A DNA stretch of 64,000 bases from Salvelinus alpinus (lineage: Eukaryota; Chordata; Actinopteri; Salmoniformes; Salmonidae): assembly GCF_045679555.1 (NCBI RefSeq), contig NC_092092.1:17436969-17500968 (forward strand), given 5' to 3'. Of this stretch, positions 11,288 through 24,861 are shown one piece after another (the first letter of the stretch is position 1; each line of letters starts with the position of its first letter). The translations under genes were made by a program, and so were the position numbers. A model generated the notes under the pieces. The model was not told where the DNA came from. It made no database searches and worked only from the letters and a program-made list of their open reading frames with translations.

Positions 11288-11932
11288 ACAGCTGTGTTTC
11301 TTTATAAATCATGTCCAAACAATTGAATTGGTCACAAGTGGACTCCAATCAAGTTGTAGTGACATCTCAAGGATGATCGAAGGAAACTGGATGCACATGA
11401 GCTCAATTTAGAGTGTCATAGAAAAGAGGTATAAAAACTTCTGTAAATTAGATATTCATTCAATAAATGTACAAACATTTCTAAAAACATGTTTTCACTC
11501 TGCCATTATGGTGTATTGTGCGTAGATGGGTGAGAAAACAACTATATTTAATACATTTTGAATTCAGGAAAAATGTGGAATAAGTCAAGGCGTATGAATA
11601 CTTCCTGAAGGCACTGTATATACCCACTGATGATTCTTGAAGAATATATCTTATATTTACAATGCCTCATGAGCTTAGTTCAATGGTCGTACCCCATCAG
11701 AACCCAAAATATTACCTTGTTTTACTCCAATGTTTGTAAACATTGTAAATGTAAACAAACACTGCATGTAGCCTAAATAAATGCTTAAACTATCCTTTTG
11801 ATATCTTGGATGGTCAGTCCTTGCATCCATAGCTCTGTCCATTAATTTCTCCAGGCCCATCCCTCAGTATTTTACCAAAAGAGAGGTGGGGTGACACTTT
11901 GTTAATGTTTCAACTGCGGATTACCCCTTTAA

Positions 11933-12392
11933 AGAAATCCATTACTAATTGTATGTTATGAATATGGTCACTTTTAAAAACAACAAAGTTGTTTTGCTTA
12001 TCACCATTTAATGACAGTTTTTTGTAATTGTTATCTTGGAGCTATTTGAAAAAGTTTCAAAACATGACTGAAATAAATCTTTCTATAAAACCGTCCCACA
12101 AGTCAACAGAGAGAGAGGTGGCAAGAAAATACAACGGTGATGTCACTTCCTCTCAGACCTAGTTACTGTTACACTTACGCCCTGGTTACAATACACACAG
12201 CCAATTATTATACTCACATTATTCACACACGTGCACAGACTACACTCATACATGTGGACACACACGTCAAGATCACACTGTGTATCACACTGTGCAAGTT
12301 ATGAGAATAAAACTCCTTGTTAGCCTTGTGGTTCAGTGTGAGAGCTGCTGGGTAAAAATAGTTACATCACTGAGAGATAGAGTAATGATGGT
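11933..12392. other. No gene recognised
   Basis: AT-rich, apparently unique sequence. No motif is supported. Confidence 0.45.
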
Positions 12393-12484
12393 CACACACA
12401 CACACACACACACACAGCGTTAGCGCTCTGCTTCTGCTCAAAAGTTCTGTCTGCTCCGTAGGATATGAAAAACACAACTTACAA

Positions 12485-12553
<69 letters not shown>

Positions 12554-12740
12554 GTGCGTGCGTGCGTGCGTGCATGCGTGGATGAGTGTTGTTATAGTGA
12601 CAGAGAGATGTAGCACCTTGCTCCCCATTAGCCAGAAAGAAGCAATTAATGTAGATACACAGAGATAAAGGTCACACACACAAACACACACACAAATACA
12701 CACACAAACACACACACACAAACACACACAAACACACCGC
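12393..12740. repeat. Cluster of CA/TG microsatellites
   Basis: (CA)n lies at 12393-12416, (TG)n at 12488-12550 followed by (CGTG)n to about 12580, and interrupted CA (with AAACACA units) at 12674-12737. The short unique DNA between them shows no gene. Confidence 0.93.
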
Positions 12741-13200
12741 ATAAAAGGTCACCCCACGCTGTGTGTGATAGATAGTCAGACAGAAGATGCAGCTTGTTGC
12801 CATGGAGCAGTTTTAGACAAATGAGTGCTGCAGACACATGAACAGTAGGTGGGGCACCAGTTAGAGTAATGAGAGCAACAGTATGATAATGACAGCAGAC
12901 ACTTTTCAAGAACAAGATTACTGGCCGGTCTGACTGTGTGTGTTAGTGTCTCAGTGTGTGCGTGGTGTGTGGTGTGTGTTCGGTGTATGTTTTACGGTTA
13001 TGGCCTGTTATTTTATTTTCATGACGGTCTTCATCCATAATCGTCGATTACACGATTACACAGTAATTGTGTCAGCCCTGTGTGTGTGTGTGCGTGTGGC
13101 AGACACTTTTTTCTACCCTGATTATACATCTAGGCCACAGTAATTATGCCAGTCGGGTAATCAGATTCTCTCCACAGTCCCTCACAATCTAGCACCTCGG

Positions 13201-13811
<611 letters not shown>

Positions 13812-14429
13812 TGTTACGCGGGGCGGAGCAGGGGAACTCAAATGCAGGCTCATATGAGGAGACAAGGATAGGTAACCAATGTTTTTATTGAAAAGCGGGA
13901 GAGGAGATGGGGTGCAGTCCAGGGGAATCTCGGGCAGGTAGTAGGGAATCCAGGCTGAGACTGGGGGTAAGGAGATTAGGAACCGGGTAAGCAGGTCTGG
14001 AGTGGAATCCAATGAAGCAGTAGAGCGAAGATCCAGGGCAAGGAAGCAGGACTGGGGAGACGAGGGACTGGAGACAGGTACCAGAGTCAAAGCAGACGGG
14101 ACTGTAGCGGAGAGAAAAAGCAGCATGAGGCTACGGAAAACAGGGACAACAGGATAACAAAATCTATGCAGCAGCAAACAGCTAGAAATGCAGACTGACT
14201 GAGTAGAGACTACGATCTGGCAGCGTGGAAGTGGCAGGACTGAGTATTTGTAGGGTTCTTGATTATGGAACAGGTTGCAGCTGGTGGGAATCTGTTCTGC
14301 TTCCAGCACACCTGGTCTCCACTCACACAATCACAGCGAGAGGGAGAGCGAGAGAGCACTGGGGGAGCGGTGGCAGGTTAGGGAGGTCCAGGATGAGAAG
14401 TAGAGGACGTGGCAGGATCAGATGTAACA
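13812..14429 (-). repeat. 3' LTR of the Ty3/gypsy element (618 bp)
   Basis: Ends are TGTTACGCG and GATGTAACA (TG...CA, six-base inverted terminal TGTTAC/GTAACA). Apart from about a dozen differences it matches the LTR at 22304-22846. A polypurine tract (ACCCCCCTCCAC on plus, purine-rich on minus) sits just inside at 14431-14443, as required for plus-strand priming. Confidence 0.93.
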
Positions 14430-14735
14430 GTACCCCCCTCCACGGACACCACTTGGCGCCCGACCGGGCTTATCTGGGTGTAGGGTATGAAAATCACATA
14501 AGAGTGAGGGGTCCAGAATGTGACAGCGGGGCACCCAGCAGCGCTCCTCAGGCCCGTATCCCTCCCAGTCCACCAGGTACTGCCAGCCGCGGGGGGGGGG
14601 GGGGGGGGGGGGAGCTGCTGCAGAAGGACACAGGCGGCTGGAGCAGACTGGTTTAATCAGGGATTCATGGAATGTAGGATGGATCCTGAGAGAGGCTGGG
14701 TGTTTCAGGCGCACAGCAGAGGGGTTAAGGACCAA
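14430..14735 (-). pseudogene. gypsy pol C-terminus: chromodomain
   Basis: The frame carries a chromodomain core, [17 protein letters not shown], encoded near 14540-14585, then a [12 protein letters not shown] tail shortly before the LTR. Aromatic residues in the Y-L-V-D-W-E-G-Y core are those that cage methyl-lysine in characterised chromodomains. A run of 22 G (14591-14612) encodes an abnormal poly-proline just upstream, likely from slippage. The piece is separated from integrase by the SINE insertion. Confidence 0.85.
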
Positions 14736-14799
14736 TGAATCGGGGGGAAAGTTCCTTCGATGCCACCTTCAATGGCAGGTCCTTCGATAAGAGCCATAC

Positions 14800-15267
14800 T
14801 TTTTTTTTTTTTACCCCCTTTTCTCCCCAATTTTCGTGGTATCCAATTGCTAGTAATTACTATCTTGTCTCAAGATAGTACGGGCTCGGGAGAGACGAAG
14901 GTCGTAAGCCATGCGTCCACCGAAACACAACCCAACCAAGCCGCACTGCTTCTTAACACAGCGCGCCTCCAACCCGGAAGCCAGCCGCACCAATGTGTCG
15001 GAGGAAACACCGTGCACCTGGCTCCCTTGGTCAGCGCGCACTGCGCCCGGCCCGCCACAGGAGTCGCTGGTGCGCGATGAGACAAGGATATCCCTACCGG
15101 TCAAACCCTCCCTAACCCGGACGACGCTAGGCCAAATGTGCGTCGCCCCACGGACCTCCCGGTCGCGGCCGGCTGCGACAGAGCCTGGGCGCGAACCCAG
15201 AGTCTCTGGTGGCGCAGCTAGCTCTGGAATGCAGTGCCCTAGACCACTGCGCCACCCGGGAGGCCCC
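14800..15267 (-). mobile_element. tRNA-derived SINE (~465 bp, minus strand) inserted in gypsy pol
   Basis: On the minus strand it starts CCTCCCGGGTGGCGCAGTGG, with an A box, a B-box-like GGTTCGCGCCC, a long GC-rich body and an A-rich 3' tail (T-run at 14800-14812 on plus). The duplication AGAGCCATAC (14790-14799 and 15268-15277) flanks it, which proves retroposition. CpG-rich throughout. Confidence 0.93.
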
Positions 15268-15342
15268 AGAGCCATACCTTTTGACCAGAGGGGGAGGACT
15301 GGGGCTGAGGCCCGGCGACGGTTGACTTGGGACTGGGTCCTG

Positions 15343-16381
15343 TCAGAGGCACAAAGGGCAACCCGGGCCTTCCTCCAGGTACAATGACAACAGCGCAGAT
15401 AGTCCTGGACAAAGGGGCCCTCGACCTCTTGGCCGGGGAAAAAGGGGGGGTTGATAACCCAGAGCACACTGGAAAGGTGACATACCTGAAGAGGCATTGG
15501 TGAGGGTGTTGTGAGCATATTCAACCCAGAGTAGCTGAGCACTCCAGGAGGAAGGGTTAGCAGAAGTCACGCAGCGTAGGGCAGTCTCCATCTCATGGTT
15601 GGCCTATTCGGTCCAGCCGTTTGTCTGGGGGTGATATCCAGAAGACTGACATTGATACCAAGAGCTGAACAGAAGGATCTCCATACCTGGGAGGTAAACT
15701 GGGGTCCCCTGTCGGAAACGATGTCAGTGGGAATGCCATGCAGACAAAACACATGGGATACTAGCAGGTCTGCAGTTTCCCTGGAGGACAGGAGCTTGGA
15801 GGGGAATGAAGTGAGCCACTTTGGAAAATCTGTCAATAATGATGAGGATGACGGAGTTACCGTTAGATGGGGGAAGGCCAGTGACGAAGTCCAGAGCTAT
15901 GTGTGACCAGGGGCGACTGGGTATGGGAAGAGGGCAAAGCAGACCGGAATTGGGTTTAGTGGAGGTTTTGTTCCGGGCACATTCCGGGCACATACCGAGC
16001 AGGCTGAGACAAACTCCCGGACATCCCTCTCCATGGTGGGCCACCAAAAGCGCTGGACGCAGGAAGGCAAGGGTCTGGATTAATACCAGGGTGACAGGTG
16101 AGGTTGGTAGAATGGCCCCATCGAAGAACAGAGCGAACACAATCTGAAACAAACAGAACATTACTAGGACCGTTACCCGGGTCAGGCTGGTTCTGCTGAG
16201 CCTGGCGGAACCAGGACTTGATCTCCCAGGCAATGGTGGCAACGATGCAGGTGGATGGCACAATGGCTTCTGGCTTGGTACCTGTGTTGCCGGTGGTGAA
16301 CTGGCGGGAGAGGGCATCAGGCTTGGTATTCCTCGAACTGGGGCGATAAGTGAGTGTGAAATTGAATCTTCCAAAGTACAA
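15343..16381 (-). pseudogene. gypsy integrase pseudogene
   Basis: In reading order there is a linker ending [16 protein letters not shown] (about 16340-16300), then a broken zinc-binding region. The core follows, with LDFVTGLP (Asp codon near 15890) and [13 protein letters not shown] (Asp near 15712). The third acidic position falls at a frameshift near 15595. The last part, [20 protein letters not shown], continues in another frame from 15591 down. Integrase normally inserts the element DNA. At least three frame breaks make this copy inactive. Confidence 0.9.
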
Positions 16382-16447
16382 GGCCCATCTGGCTTGCCGG
16401 GAGTTCAGACGTTTGGCGGTCTGGATGTAGGACAGGTTTTTAAATGG

Positions 16448-16720
16448 TCAGTCCACACAATGAAGGGGGGGTGGGTACAAGCCCTCCAGCCAGTGACGCC
16501 ATTCCTCAAGAGCCAGCTTAACTACCAGGAGTTCCCGGGTTCCGATGTCAAAGTTCCTCTCTGCAGGTGAGAGCTTACAGGAAAAGAACGCACAAGGGTG
16601 GACCTTCTGACCAGAGGGGGAACGTTGAGACAGAACAGCACCTACCCCAGTGTCAGAGGCGTCCACCTCCACGATGAACTGGAGTTCTGGGTCGGGCTGA
16701 GTGAGGACCGGGGCAGAAGT
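16448..16720 (-). pseudogene. gypsy RNase H pseudogene
   Basis: [19 protein letters not shown] (first catalytic Asp near 16663), then [18 protein letters not shown], then [18 protein letters not shown]. These are the D, E and downstream blocks of the Ty3/gypsy RNase H that degrades RNA in the RNA:DNA hybrid. Its frame is broken from RT just upstream. Confidence 0.9.
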
Positions 16721-16757
16721 GAAGCGACGCTTGAGTTCCAGGAATGCTGCCTCTGCC

Positions 16758-17428
16758 TCAGGATTTCAATGGATCAGAGGTGGAGGTGAGAGTGGTGAGC
16801 GGTGCTGCCAGGCGGCTGTAGTTGCGGATGAAACGTCTAAAAATGTGCAAACCCCAAGAAATACTCTGTAACTGCCATGACCTTGGCGGGGTCCATACGC
16901 AACTGTCCCTGTGCAATAATATAACCCAGGAAAGACACTGAGGCAGCATGGAACTCACATTTTTCAGCTTGAGCAAAAAGCTTATTCTCCAACAGCCGTT
17001 GAAGAATTTGGTGAACACGTTGCTGGGAGAATTATTATATTTTTTAAAATCAGGATGTCATCTAAATAGACAAAAACGAAGCATCCAATCACATCATTGA
17101 CTAGGTTCTGGAAAACAGCAGGGGCGTTAGTAAGACCAAATACTCAGTGACCAAGTGGTGTGTTGAACGCAGTATTCCACTCGTCCCTCTCTGATGCGGA
17201 CAAGGTGGTAGGTATTTCAGAGGTTGGTTTTGGTGAACACCGGGAAATCATGGAGGGGGTCAAAAGCAGAGCTGATGAGTGGCAAGCAGTACTTGTTCTT
17301 TACTACAATATTATTCAGCCAACGGAAGTCTATGCACTGCCTCAGTGACCTATCCTTCACAACAACAAAAAACAGCACCCACCGGGGAGGAAGGCTTGAT
17401 AAGTCCTGCAACCAGAGAATCCTGGATG
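16758..17428 (-). pseudogene. gypsy reverse transcriptase, palm and thumb part
   Basis: VKDRSLRQCIDFRWLNNIVV is encoded around 17290-17360. The catalytic Y-L-D-D box lies at 17057-17068, followed by downstream connection-domain text. Stops and a frameshift separate the pieces (17217-17411 versus 16758-17018). The RT frame is cut at 17429 by the Sleeping-Beauty-type Tc1 insertion. Confidence 0.88.
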
Positions 17429-18872
<1,444 letters not shown>

Positions 18873-18906
18873 CCTCTCCATAGCCTCGTGCTCGAGGCGA
18901 GAGAGG

Positions 18907-20732
18907 TTAACCTCTAACGAGCCTCTACCCCGGGTCCGGGATCACCCCCCACCCCCCCACACACTGATTAGCATAGCTAGCATAGCTTCACAAGTAGATA
19001 GTAGCATCTAAATATCATTAAATCACAAGTCCAAGACACCAGATGAAAGATACAGATCTTGTGAATAAAGGTTCCATTTCAGATTTTTAAAATGTTTTAC
19101 AGGGAAGACAAAATATGTAAATCTATTAGCTAAACACGTTAGCAAAATACACCACTTTTCTAACTCCATCAGTTTCTTACTACTTCAGGTGCTATCACCA
19201 ATTCGGCTAAACTAAGATATTGATAGCCACTAACCAAGAAAAAACCTCTTCAGATGACAGTCTGATAACATATTTATGGTATAGGATAGGTTTTGTTAGA
19301 AAAAAGTGCATATTTCAGGTAGAAATCACAGTTTACAATTGCACCGACCATCACAAGACGACTAGAATTACTATAGAGAGCAACGTGTATGACCAATTTA
19401 CTCTTAATAAAACATTTCATAAGAATAGACAAAGCATAGCAATGGAAAGACCCAGATCTTGTGATTCCAGACAATATTTCAGATTTTCTAAGCGTTTTAC
19501 AGCGAAAACACAATAAATCGATAAGTTAGCATACCACATGTGAAAACGTTACCAGAGCATCGATTCCAGCCAAAGAGCGCTATAACGTAATCACCGCCAA
19601 AATATATTAATTTTTTCACTAACCTTCTCAGAATTCTTCCGATGACACTCCTGTAACATCATTTTACAACATACATATACAGTTTGTTCGAAAATGTGCA
19701 TATTTAGCCATACAAAACCGTGGTTATACAATGAAAATAGTAGCAACTCAAGCATCAAAATGAGGGACGTCAGCTTTCAGAGTGATCTAGTTTAATCGAA
19801 AGCTAATCATATACTTGACTAAAAAATACAGGGTTGACAGGAATCGAAAGACAAATTAGTTCTTAATGCAACCGCTGACTTACATTTTTTAAATTATCCT
19901 TACTTTTCAATACAGGGTTCGCCAAGTGACGCGATAACAAACAAAATGGCGAAATATGCGTTTAAAATATTTCGACAGAACAACGATTTATCATATTAAA
20001 TATTGCTTACTTTGAGCTGTTCTTCCATCAGATTCTTGGGCAATGTATCCTTTCTATGTTGTAATCTTCTTTTGGTCGATAGATGTCCTCTGTCCTTCGA
20101 AATGTCCACTAACAACGACCGAGACCCCGAAACGTTCCCAAAGCTAGAAAGTGCACGACAAAGAAATTCCTCAGAATCGCACTAAACGGATATAAATTGC
20201 TATAAAACGGTTCAAATTAACTACATTATGATGTTTTTAACAACTATAAAGAGTAAAAACATGACCAGAGAAATATTGCTGGCTAAACAACGATTTGGAA
20301 TGAGGCAAGTCCGATGTCCTTCACGCTTCAGGCGCGCGACGAGAAAGGGAGGTACCTCCACATTTTGTTCTTTTATAGTGGCTGTGATTGTGCAATCGAC
20401 TCCATTCAAAACGTGATGACGTACAGACACCCAGAGGAAGACGTAGGCAGTGTCGGTTTCTTCATAGCATTCACTGTCACCTTAAAAACAGACTCCAGAT
20501 CAGGGGTAAAAATTTCTGAAATCTGACCCCTGTCATGAAAAGTGCTGTAGATATAGTTCTGTACCACTCAGAGACAAAATTCCAACGGCTATAGAAACTA
20601 GAAAGTGTTTTCTATCCAATAATAACAATAATATGCATATTGTACGATCAAGAATTTAGCACGAGGCAGTTTAATTTGGAGACCAAAATATGCTAATGCG
20701 GAACAGCACCCCCTATAGTTCCAAGAAGTTAA
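18907..20732. mobile_element. TTAA-flanked (piggyBac-like) non-autonomous element, ~1.8 kb
   Basis: TTAA occurs at both ends (18907-18910 and 20729-20732), with short similar termini (CCTCTAACG; CTTCTTGGA on the minus strand). The interior is AT-rich and non-coding, with internally repeated motifs such as CAGATCTTGTG (19051, 19452) and CAGATTTT..TAA..GTTTTACAG. Excision restores the gypsy RT N-terminal frame across the TTAA. Assignment to the piggyBac superfamily rests on the TTAA target and my recollection of salmonid repeats. Confidence 0.75.
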
Positions 20733-21330
20733 ACAACCGGCTACTGGGGAGAGGAGCTCCAGGCTGGAGGTCAATGGCGCAGTCGTACGGCCGATGAGGC
20801 GGCAGCGACAGGGCGTGGTGCTTGCTGAACACAGGAGCTAGATCGTGATATTCGGGAGGAACTGATGACAGGTCCGGAGGTTCTGGAATGGACTGGGACA
20901 CAGACAAGGCAGGGGGAAGGGCAGAATGTAGACAATTAGAGTGACAAAATGAACTCCAATTGGTTACCTTTCCGGGGGCCCAGTCACTCTGTGGCTTGTG
21001 TAGCTTTAACCGTGGATGGCCAAGATCCAGGGTAGAGTGAGGACAGTCGATTATGTGGCAACTGATCTTTTCCAGAGAGATGCAGGATGACAGGGACGGT
21101 TCTCTCACAGACACAGGCGAGGAGCTGTCCGTTGAGAGCGTTGGCATCGAGGGGTGAATCGAGTGGGACAGTGTCCAGGCCCAACTGGGTAACGACATCT
21201 TGGTCCAGGAAGCTCTCGTCGGCGCCCGAATCGATGAGAGCAGACAGAGGAAAAGCCTGGCTCTGCCACACAAGATTGCCTTCAAGCAGGGGTCTGGGAG
21301 AAGATGGGCAGGCGATTTGGCTCAACAGTA
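20733..21330 (-). pseudogene. gypsy protease and RT N-terminus
   Basis: The aspartic protease signature is [12 protein letters not shown], Asp codon near 21230, followed by [11 protein letters not shown]. Reading on, the frame shifts, and the RT leader [19 protein letters not shown] runs to the TTAA insertion at 20732. Protease would process the polyprotein. Overlapping frames at 20713-21285 and 20984-21649 show a frameshift between PR and RT. Confidence 0.85.
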
Positions 21331-21339
21331 TATCCCCCA

Positions 21340-22280
21340 CTACTGCCAAGCCTCCTCTTTTGCTGGACGCAGGGAACAAGTGGAAACAAAGTGACCAACC
21401 TGGCCACAGTATATGCAGCTCCTTGCGCTGATTCGCGCACTGCCTCTCCTCTGGAGAGAGACGGGCCCAGCCGAGCTGCATGGGTACAGGAAGAGCCTTG
21501 GGAAGGGATGCAGTCGGAGAAGGAGGACAAGGCAATGAAGCAAATGTTATGGGCCATGCAACCCTACCTACCCTCTCCCTCTGATGCTCATGGAGACGGT
21601 TGTCGATGCAGATGGCGAGAGAGATGATCAGTGAGTCCATCAGGCTCATCCCTGGACACCAACTCGTCCTTCATGGTCTCAGTGAGCGCATTCTGGAATG
21701 GTCCCTGAAGGGCCTCCTCATTCCAGCGGCGAGGGTGCGAAACTCGATTGCCATCTCAGCAACACTATGGGGGCCTTGATGGAGGGACAGGGGTCGTTTA
21801 GTGGCATCCTTACCACAGACCGGGTGGTCGAAGACTTTCTTCATCTCCTCCGTGAAGCTGTAGTAGGAGAAGCAGATGGGGGACTGTCTCTCCCACACCG
21901 CCGTGGCCCAGGAGAGTGCTGCTCCACGAAGGCAGCTAATCAGGAAGGAAACCTTGCCCTGTTCTCTAGCATAAGAGTGGGGCTGTTGCTCAAATACTGG
22001 TGAACATTGTACCAAAAAGGCTCTGCAAGCTCCGAGGATGCCAACGTAATGCTTGGGAGTCGGAACAAATGGCTCACGGGGAAGAGGAGAAGGACTTGGG
22101 ACTGGTTGTGAGCTCTGGGCGAAGGTTCAGCCCTGTAGGTCAGAAAAGTGCAGTGAAAACTCCTTGATGTGCTCCAGAAGGGTTTTCAAGGCTCGGTCAT
22201 GTTGCTCGAGCAGGGCGCCTTGGCCGGCGAGGGTTTGGTGGAGAATATCTAAGTCTGCTGGGTTAACCAATGTTTTGGTT
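21340..22280 (-). pseudogene. gypsy gag pseudogene with CCHC zinc knuckle
   Basis: N-terminal coiled-coil-like text lies near 22150-22270. A capsid-like region ([19 protein letters not shown], then [14 protein letters not shown]) lies at 21690-21960. The nucleocapsid knuckle C-x2-C-x4-H-x4-C is at 21376-21417 (CIYCGQVGHFVSTC). Several stops and frame changes break the gene (21640-21690, 22130). Gag would form the particle and bind element RNA. Confidence 0.88.
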
Positions 22281-22303
22281 ACCTAATTTTTTGGCTACCT
22301 AAA

Positions 22304-22846
22304 GCAGGAGAGGAGATGGGGTGCAGTCCAGGGGAATCTGGGCAGGTAGTAGGGAATCCAGGCTGAGACTGGGGGTAAGGAGATTAGGAACCGGGTAAGC
22401 AGGTCTGGAGTGGAATCCAATGAAGCAGTAGAGCGAAGATCCAGGGCAGGGAAGCAGGACTGAGGAGACGAGGGACTGGAGACAGGTACCAGAGTCAAAG
22501 CAGACGGGACTGTAGCGGAGAGAAAAAGCAGCATGAGGCTAGGGAAAACAGGGACAACAGGATAACAAAATCTATGCAGCAACAAACAGCTAGAAATGCA
22601 GACTGACTGAGTAGAGGCTACGATCTGGCAGCGTGGAAGTGGCAGGACTGAGTATTTGTAGGGTTCTTGATTATGGAACAGTTTGCAGCTGGTGGGAATC
22701 TGCTCAGCTTCCAGCACACCTGTCTCTACTCACACAATCACATACACACAGAGAGAGAGGGAGAGAGAGAGAGCACTGGGGGAGTGGTGGCAGGTTAGGG
22801 AGGTCCAGGATGAGAAGTAGAGGGTGTGGCAGGAGCAGATGTAACA
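22304..22846 (-). repeat. 5' LTR of the Ty3/gypsy element, inner end lost
   Basis: Matches 13894-14429 of the other LTR and ends GATGTAACA at 22846. The inner 80 or so bases (the part ending GCGTAACA) and the tRNA primer-binding site are not present. Instead, 22265-22303 holds a short duplicated-looking GGTTACCTAATTTT / GGCTACCTAAAG sequence joining directly to gag. Confidence 0.88.
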
Positions 22847-22937
22847 GTTCTGTTCTGTTCTGTTCTGTTCTATTCTGTTCTATTCTGTTCTGTTCTGTTC
22901 TGTTCTGTTCTATTCTGTTCTATTCTGTTCTATTCTG
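22847..22937. repeat. (TTCTG)n pentanucleotide repeat
   Basis: About 18 units of TTCTG or TTCTA. Two units of the same repeat lie on the far side of the gypsy element (13801-13811), so the element inserted into or at the edge of this array. Confidence 0.95.
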
Positions 22938-23420
22938 TTGCTGTCCTCTCCCCCCTAATTGACTGAGGTGAATTTATCAAATGGGGGTATCAGGACTGTG
23001 AAATACATTCTAACCATTTTGTTGACAAATAAATAGACTACAAACAATATATACAGTCAGTTTCCCCTGTTGGTCAATACCAGTAAATCGTGTACATAAG
23101 TACGCTCCAGGATAAGAGTCCCTTAGGTGCCGATCTAGGATCAGTTTCCCCTCCCCCAATCCTAACCTTAACCCTTAAACTGGAAAATTCTAACTTCACC
23201 AAACACACCCACAGGGCTGGCTCTATACCTCCACAGGCTGCTTGACCTAACACATGTTTGGGTTAATTAAACACCTACATTTTTGTCATTTAGCAGACAC
23301 TTTTATCCAGAGCAATTTACAGTTAGTGCATTCATTTTAAGATAGCTAGGTGGGACAACCACATATCACAGTCATAGTAAGTGCATTGTTCTTCAATAAA
23401 GTAGCTATCAGTAAATTCAG
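22938..23420. other. Non-coding; LINE-derived piece at 23283-23400
   Basis: The segment CATTTAGCAGACACTTTTAT to about 23400 (including GATAGCTAGGTGGGACAACC) matches the 3' end of the LINE fragment at 61563-61680. No gene is seen. Confidence 0.6.
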
Positions 23421-23580
23421 AGCTAGTAGGGGGAAGTCAGAGATAGTAGGGGGAAGTCAGAGCTAGTAGGGGGAAGTCAGAGCTAGTAGGGGGAAGTCAG
23501 AGCTAGTAGGGGGAAGTCAGAGCTAGTAGGGGGAAGTCAGAGCTAGTAGGGGGAAGTCAGAGCTAGTAGGGGGAAGTCAA
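23421..23580. repeat. 20-bp minisatellite, 8 units
   Basis: Exactly eight units of AGCTAGTAGGGGGAAGTCAG in register, with one substitution in unit 2 (AGATAG) and one at the last base. The unit sits at the end of a LINE-derived fragment and probably arose from it. Confidence 0.97.
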
Positions 23581-24187
<607 letters not shown>

Positions 24188-24861
24188 TCCCGCGTGCTTC
24201 CAAGCAATTGTGCGTGTGGGACTAGCACTTCAGGTCATGAGAGCTGTGTACACACATTTCTATGGATGTTTGAGCCTGAGGATTTAGTCGGCAGGTGTAT
24301 CTCTGTATCTCTCCAGATAAAAAGTTGACTCTACAGCTGTTTCAGTAGCTGGCTTAGTGACAGATGCATCTCTCTCCCTCTGTGTGTGTAGTTGCATGCC
24401 TGCGTGGCTGTTTAAGTAAGTGTGTGAGAGCACTGCAGATGCTAAAGCTGGTATCAGACCAACTCGTGGGATCAAATGCAACACGACAGAGAAAACCTAA
24501 TGCAAAAAGGCACATCATACCCGTTTCCATGATTTGTGGTGATCACAGAGCGTTTTTGGACTCATTCAGCAGTTTTTACCTGATTAAGTAGAATACTATT
24601 GGAAATGAATGTTGAAAGTTCTATTTCTATTTCTAAAACATGAATTGAACATTATGCTGTTGCTGCTTCATATTGTCAAGACCTTTTGATAAATTGCCCA
24701 AAGTGTCCAAATCAATAATCAATATGCAGAAACAGTTTGTGATATATTGAAAACAGAAACACAAAATGTAGCCTGCTATCTACACATACAGTACATGTGC
24801 CACAATAGCTATCGGAGTGGTAGTTGTATTGCAGGCAATTTTTTTAAATGAGCACCTTATG
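24188..24861. other. No gene recognised
   Basis: AT-rich unique-looking DNA. No supported feature. Confidence 0.45.

Larger units (their letters stand above)
7656..11618 (-). mobile_element. Tc1-like transposon hosting further insertions
   Basis: The left end is TA CAGTCCCTACAGAAATTATT at 7656 and the right end is CTTCCTGAAGGCACTG TA at 11600-11618. Target TA is present on both sides. Minus-strand transposase scraps lie at 8590-8655, 10660-11040 and 11290-11420. It has been hit by a palindromic MITE/SINE piece (7718-7911), a second Tc1 (7993-8588), a LINE (8657-10650) and a SINE (11074-11287). Confidence 0.85.
7614..11932. mobile_element. MITE with 22-bp TIRs, split by a nested block
   Basis: The left terminus TTAAAGGGGCAATCTGCAGT at 7614 is mirrored at 11911-11932, where the minus strand reads TTAAAGGGGTAATCCGCAGT. 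Both continue to ..TG, with two mismatches in 22. Only 7614-7655 and 11619-11932 belong to the MITE; everything between is a Tc1 insertion at a TA. Joined, the two parts are about 356 bp with no coding capacity. TTAA at the ends hints at a TTAA-type family, but class is inference. Confidence 0.8.

Noticed and set aside
14760..15542. Long open frames around 14850-15540
   Set aside because: They cross the GC-rich SINE and gypsy sequence in shadow frames; no protein family fits.
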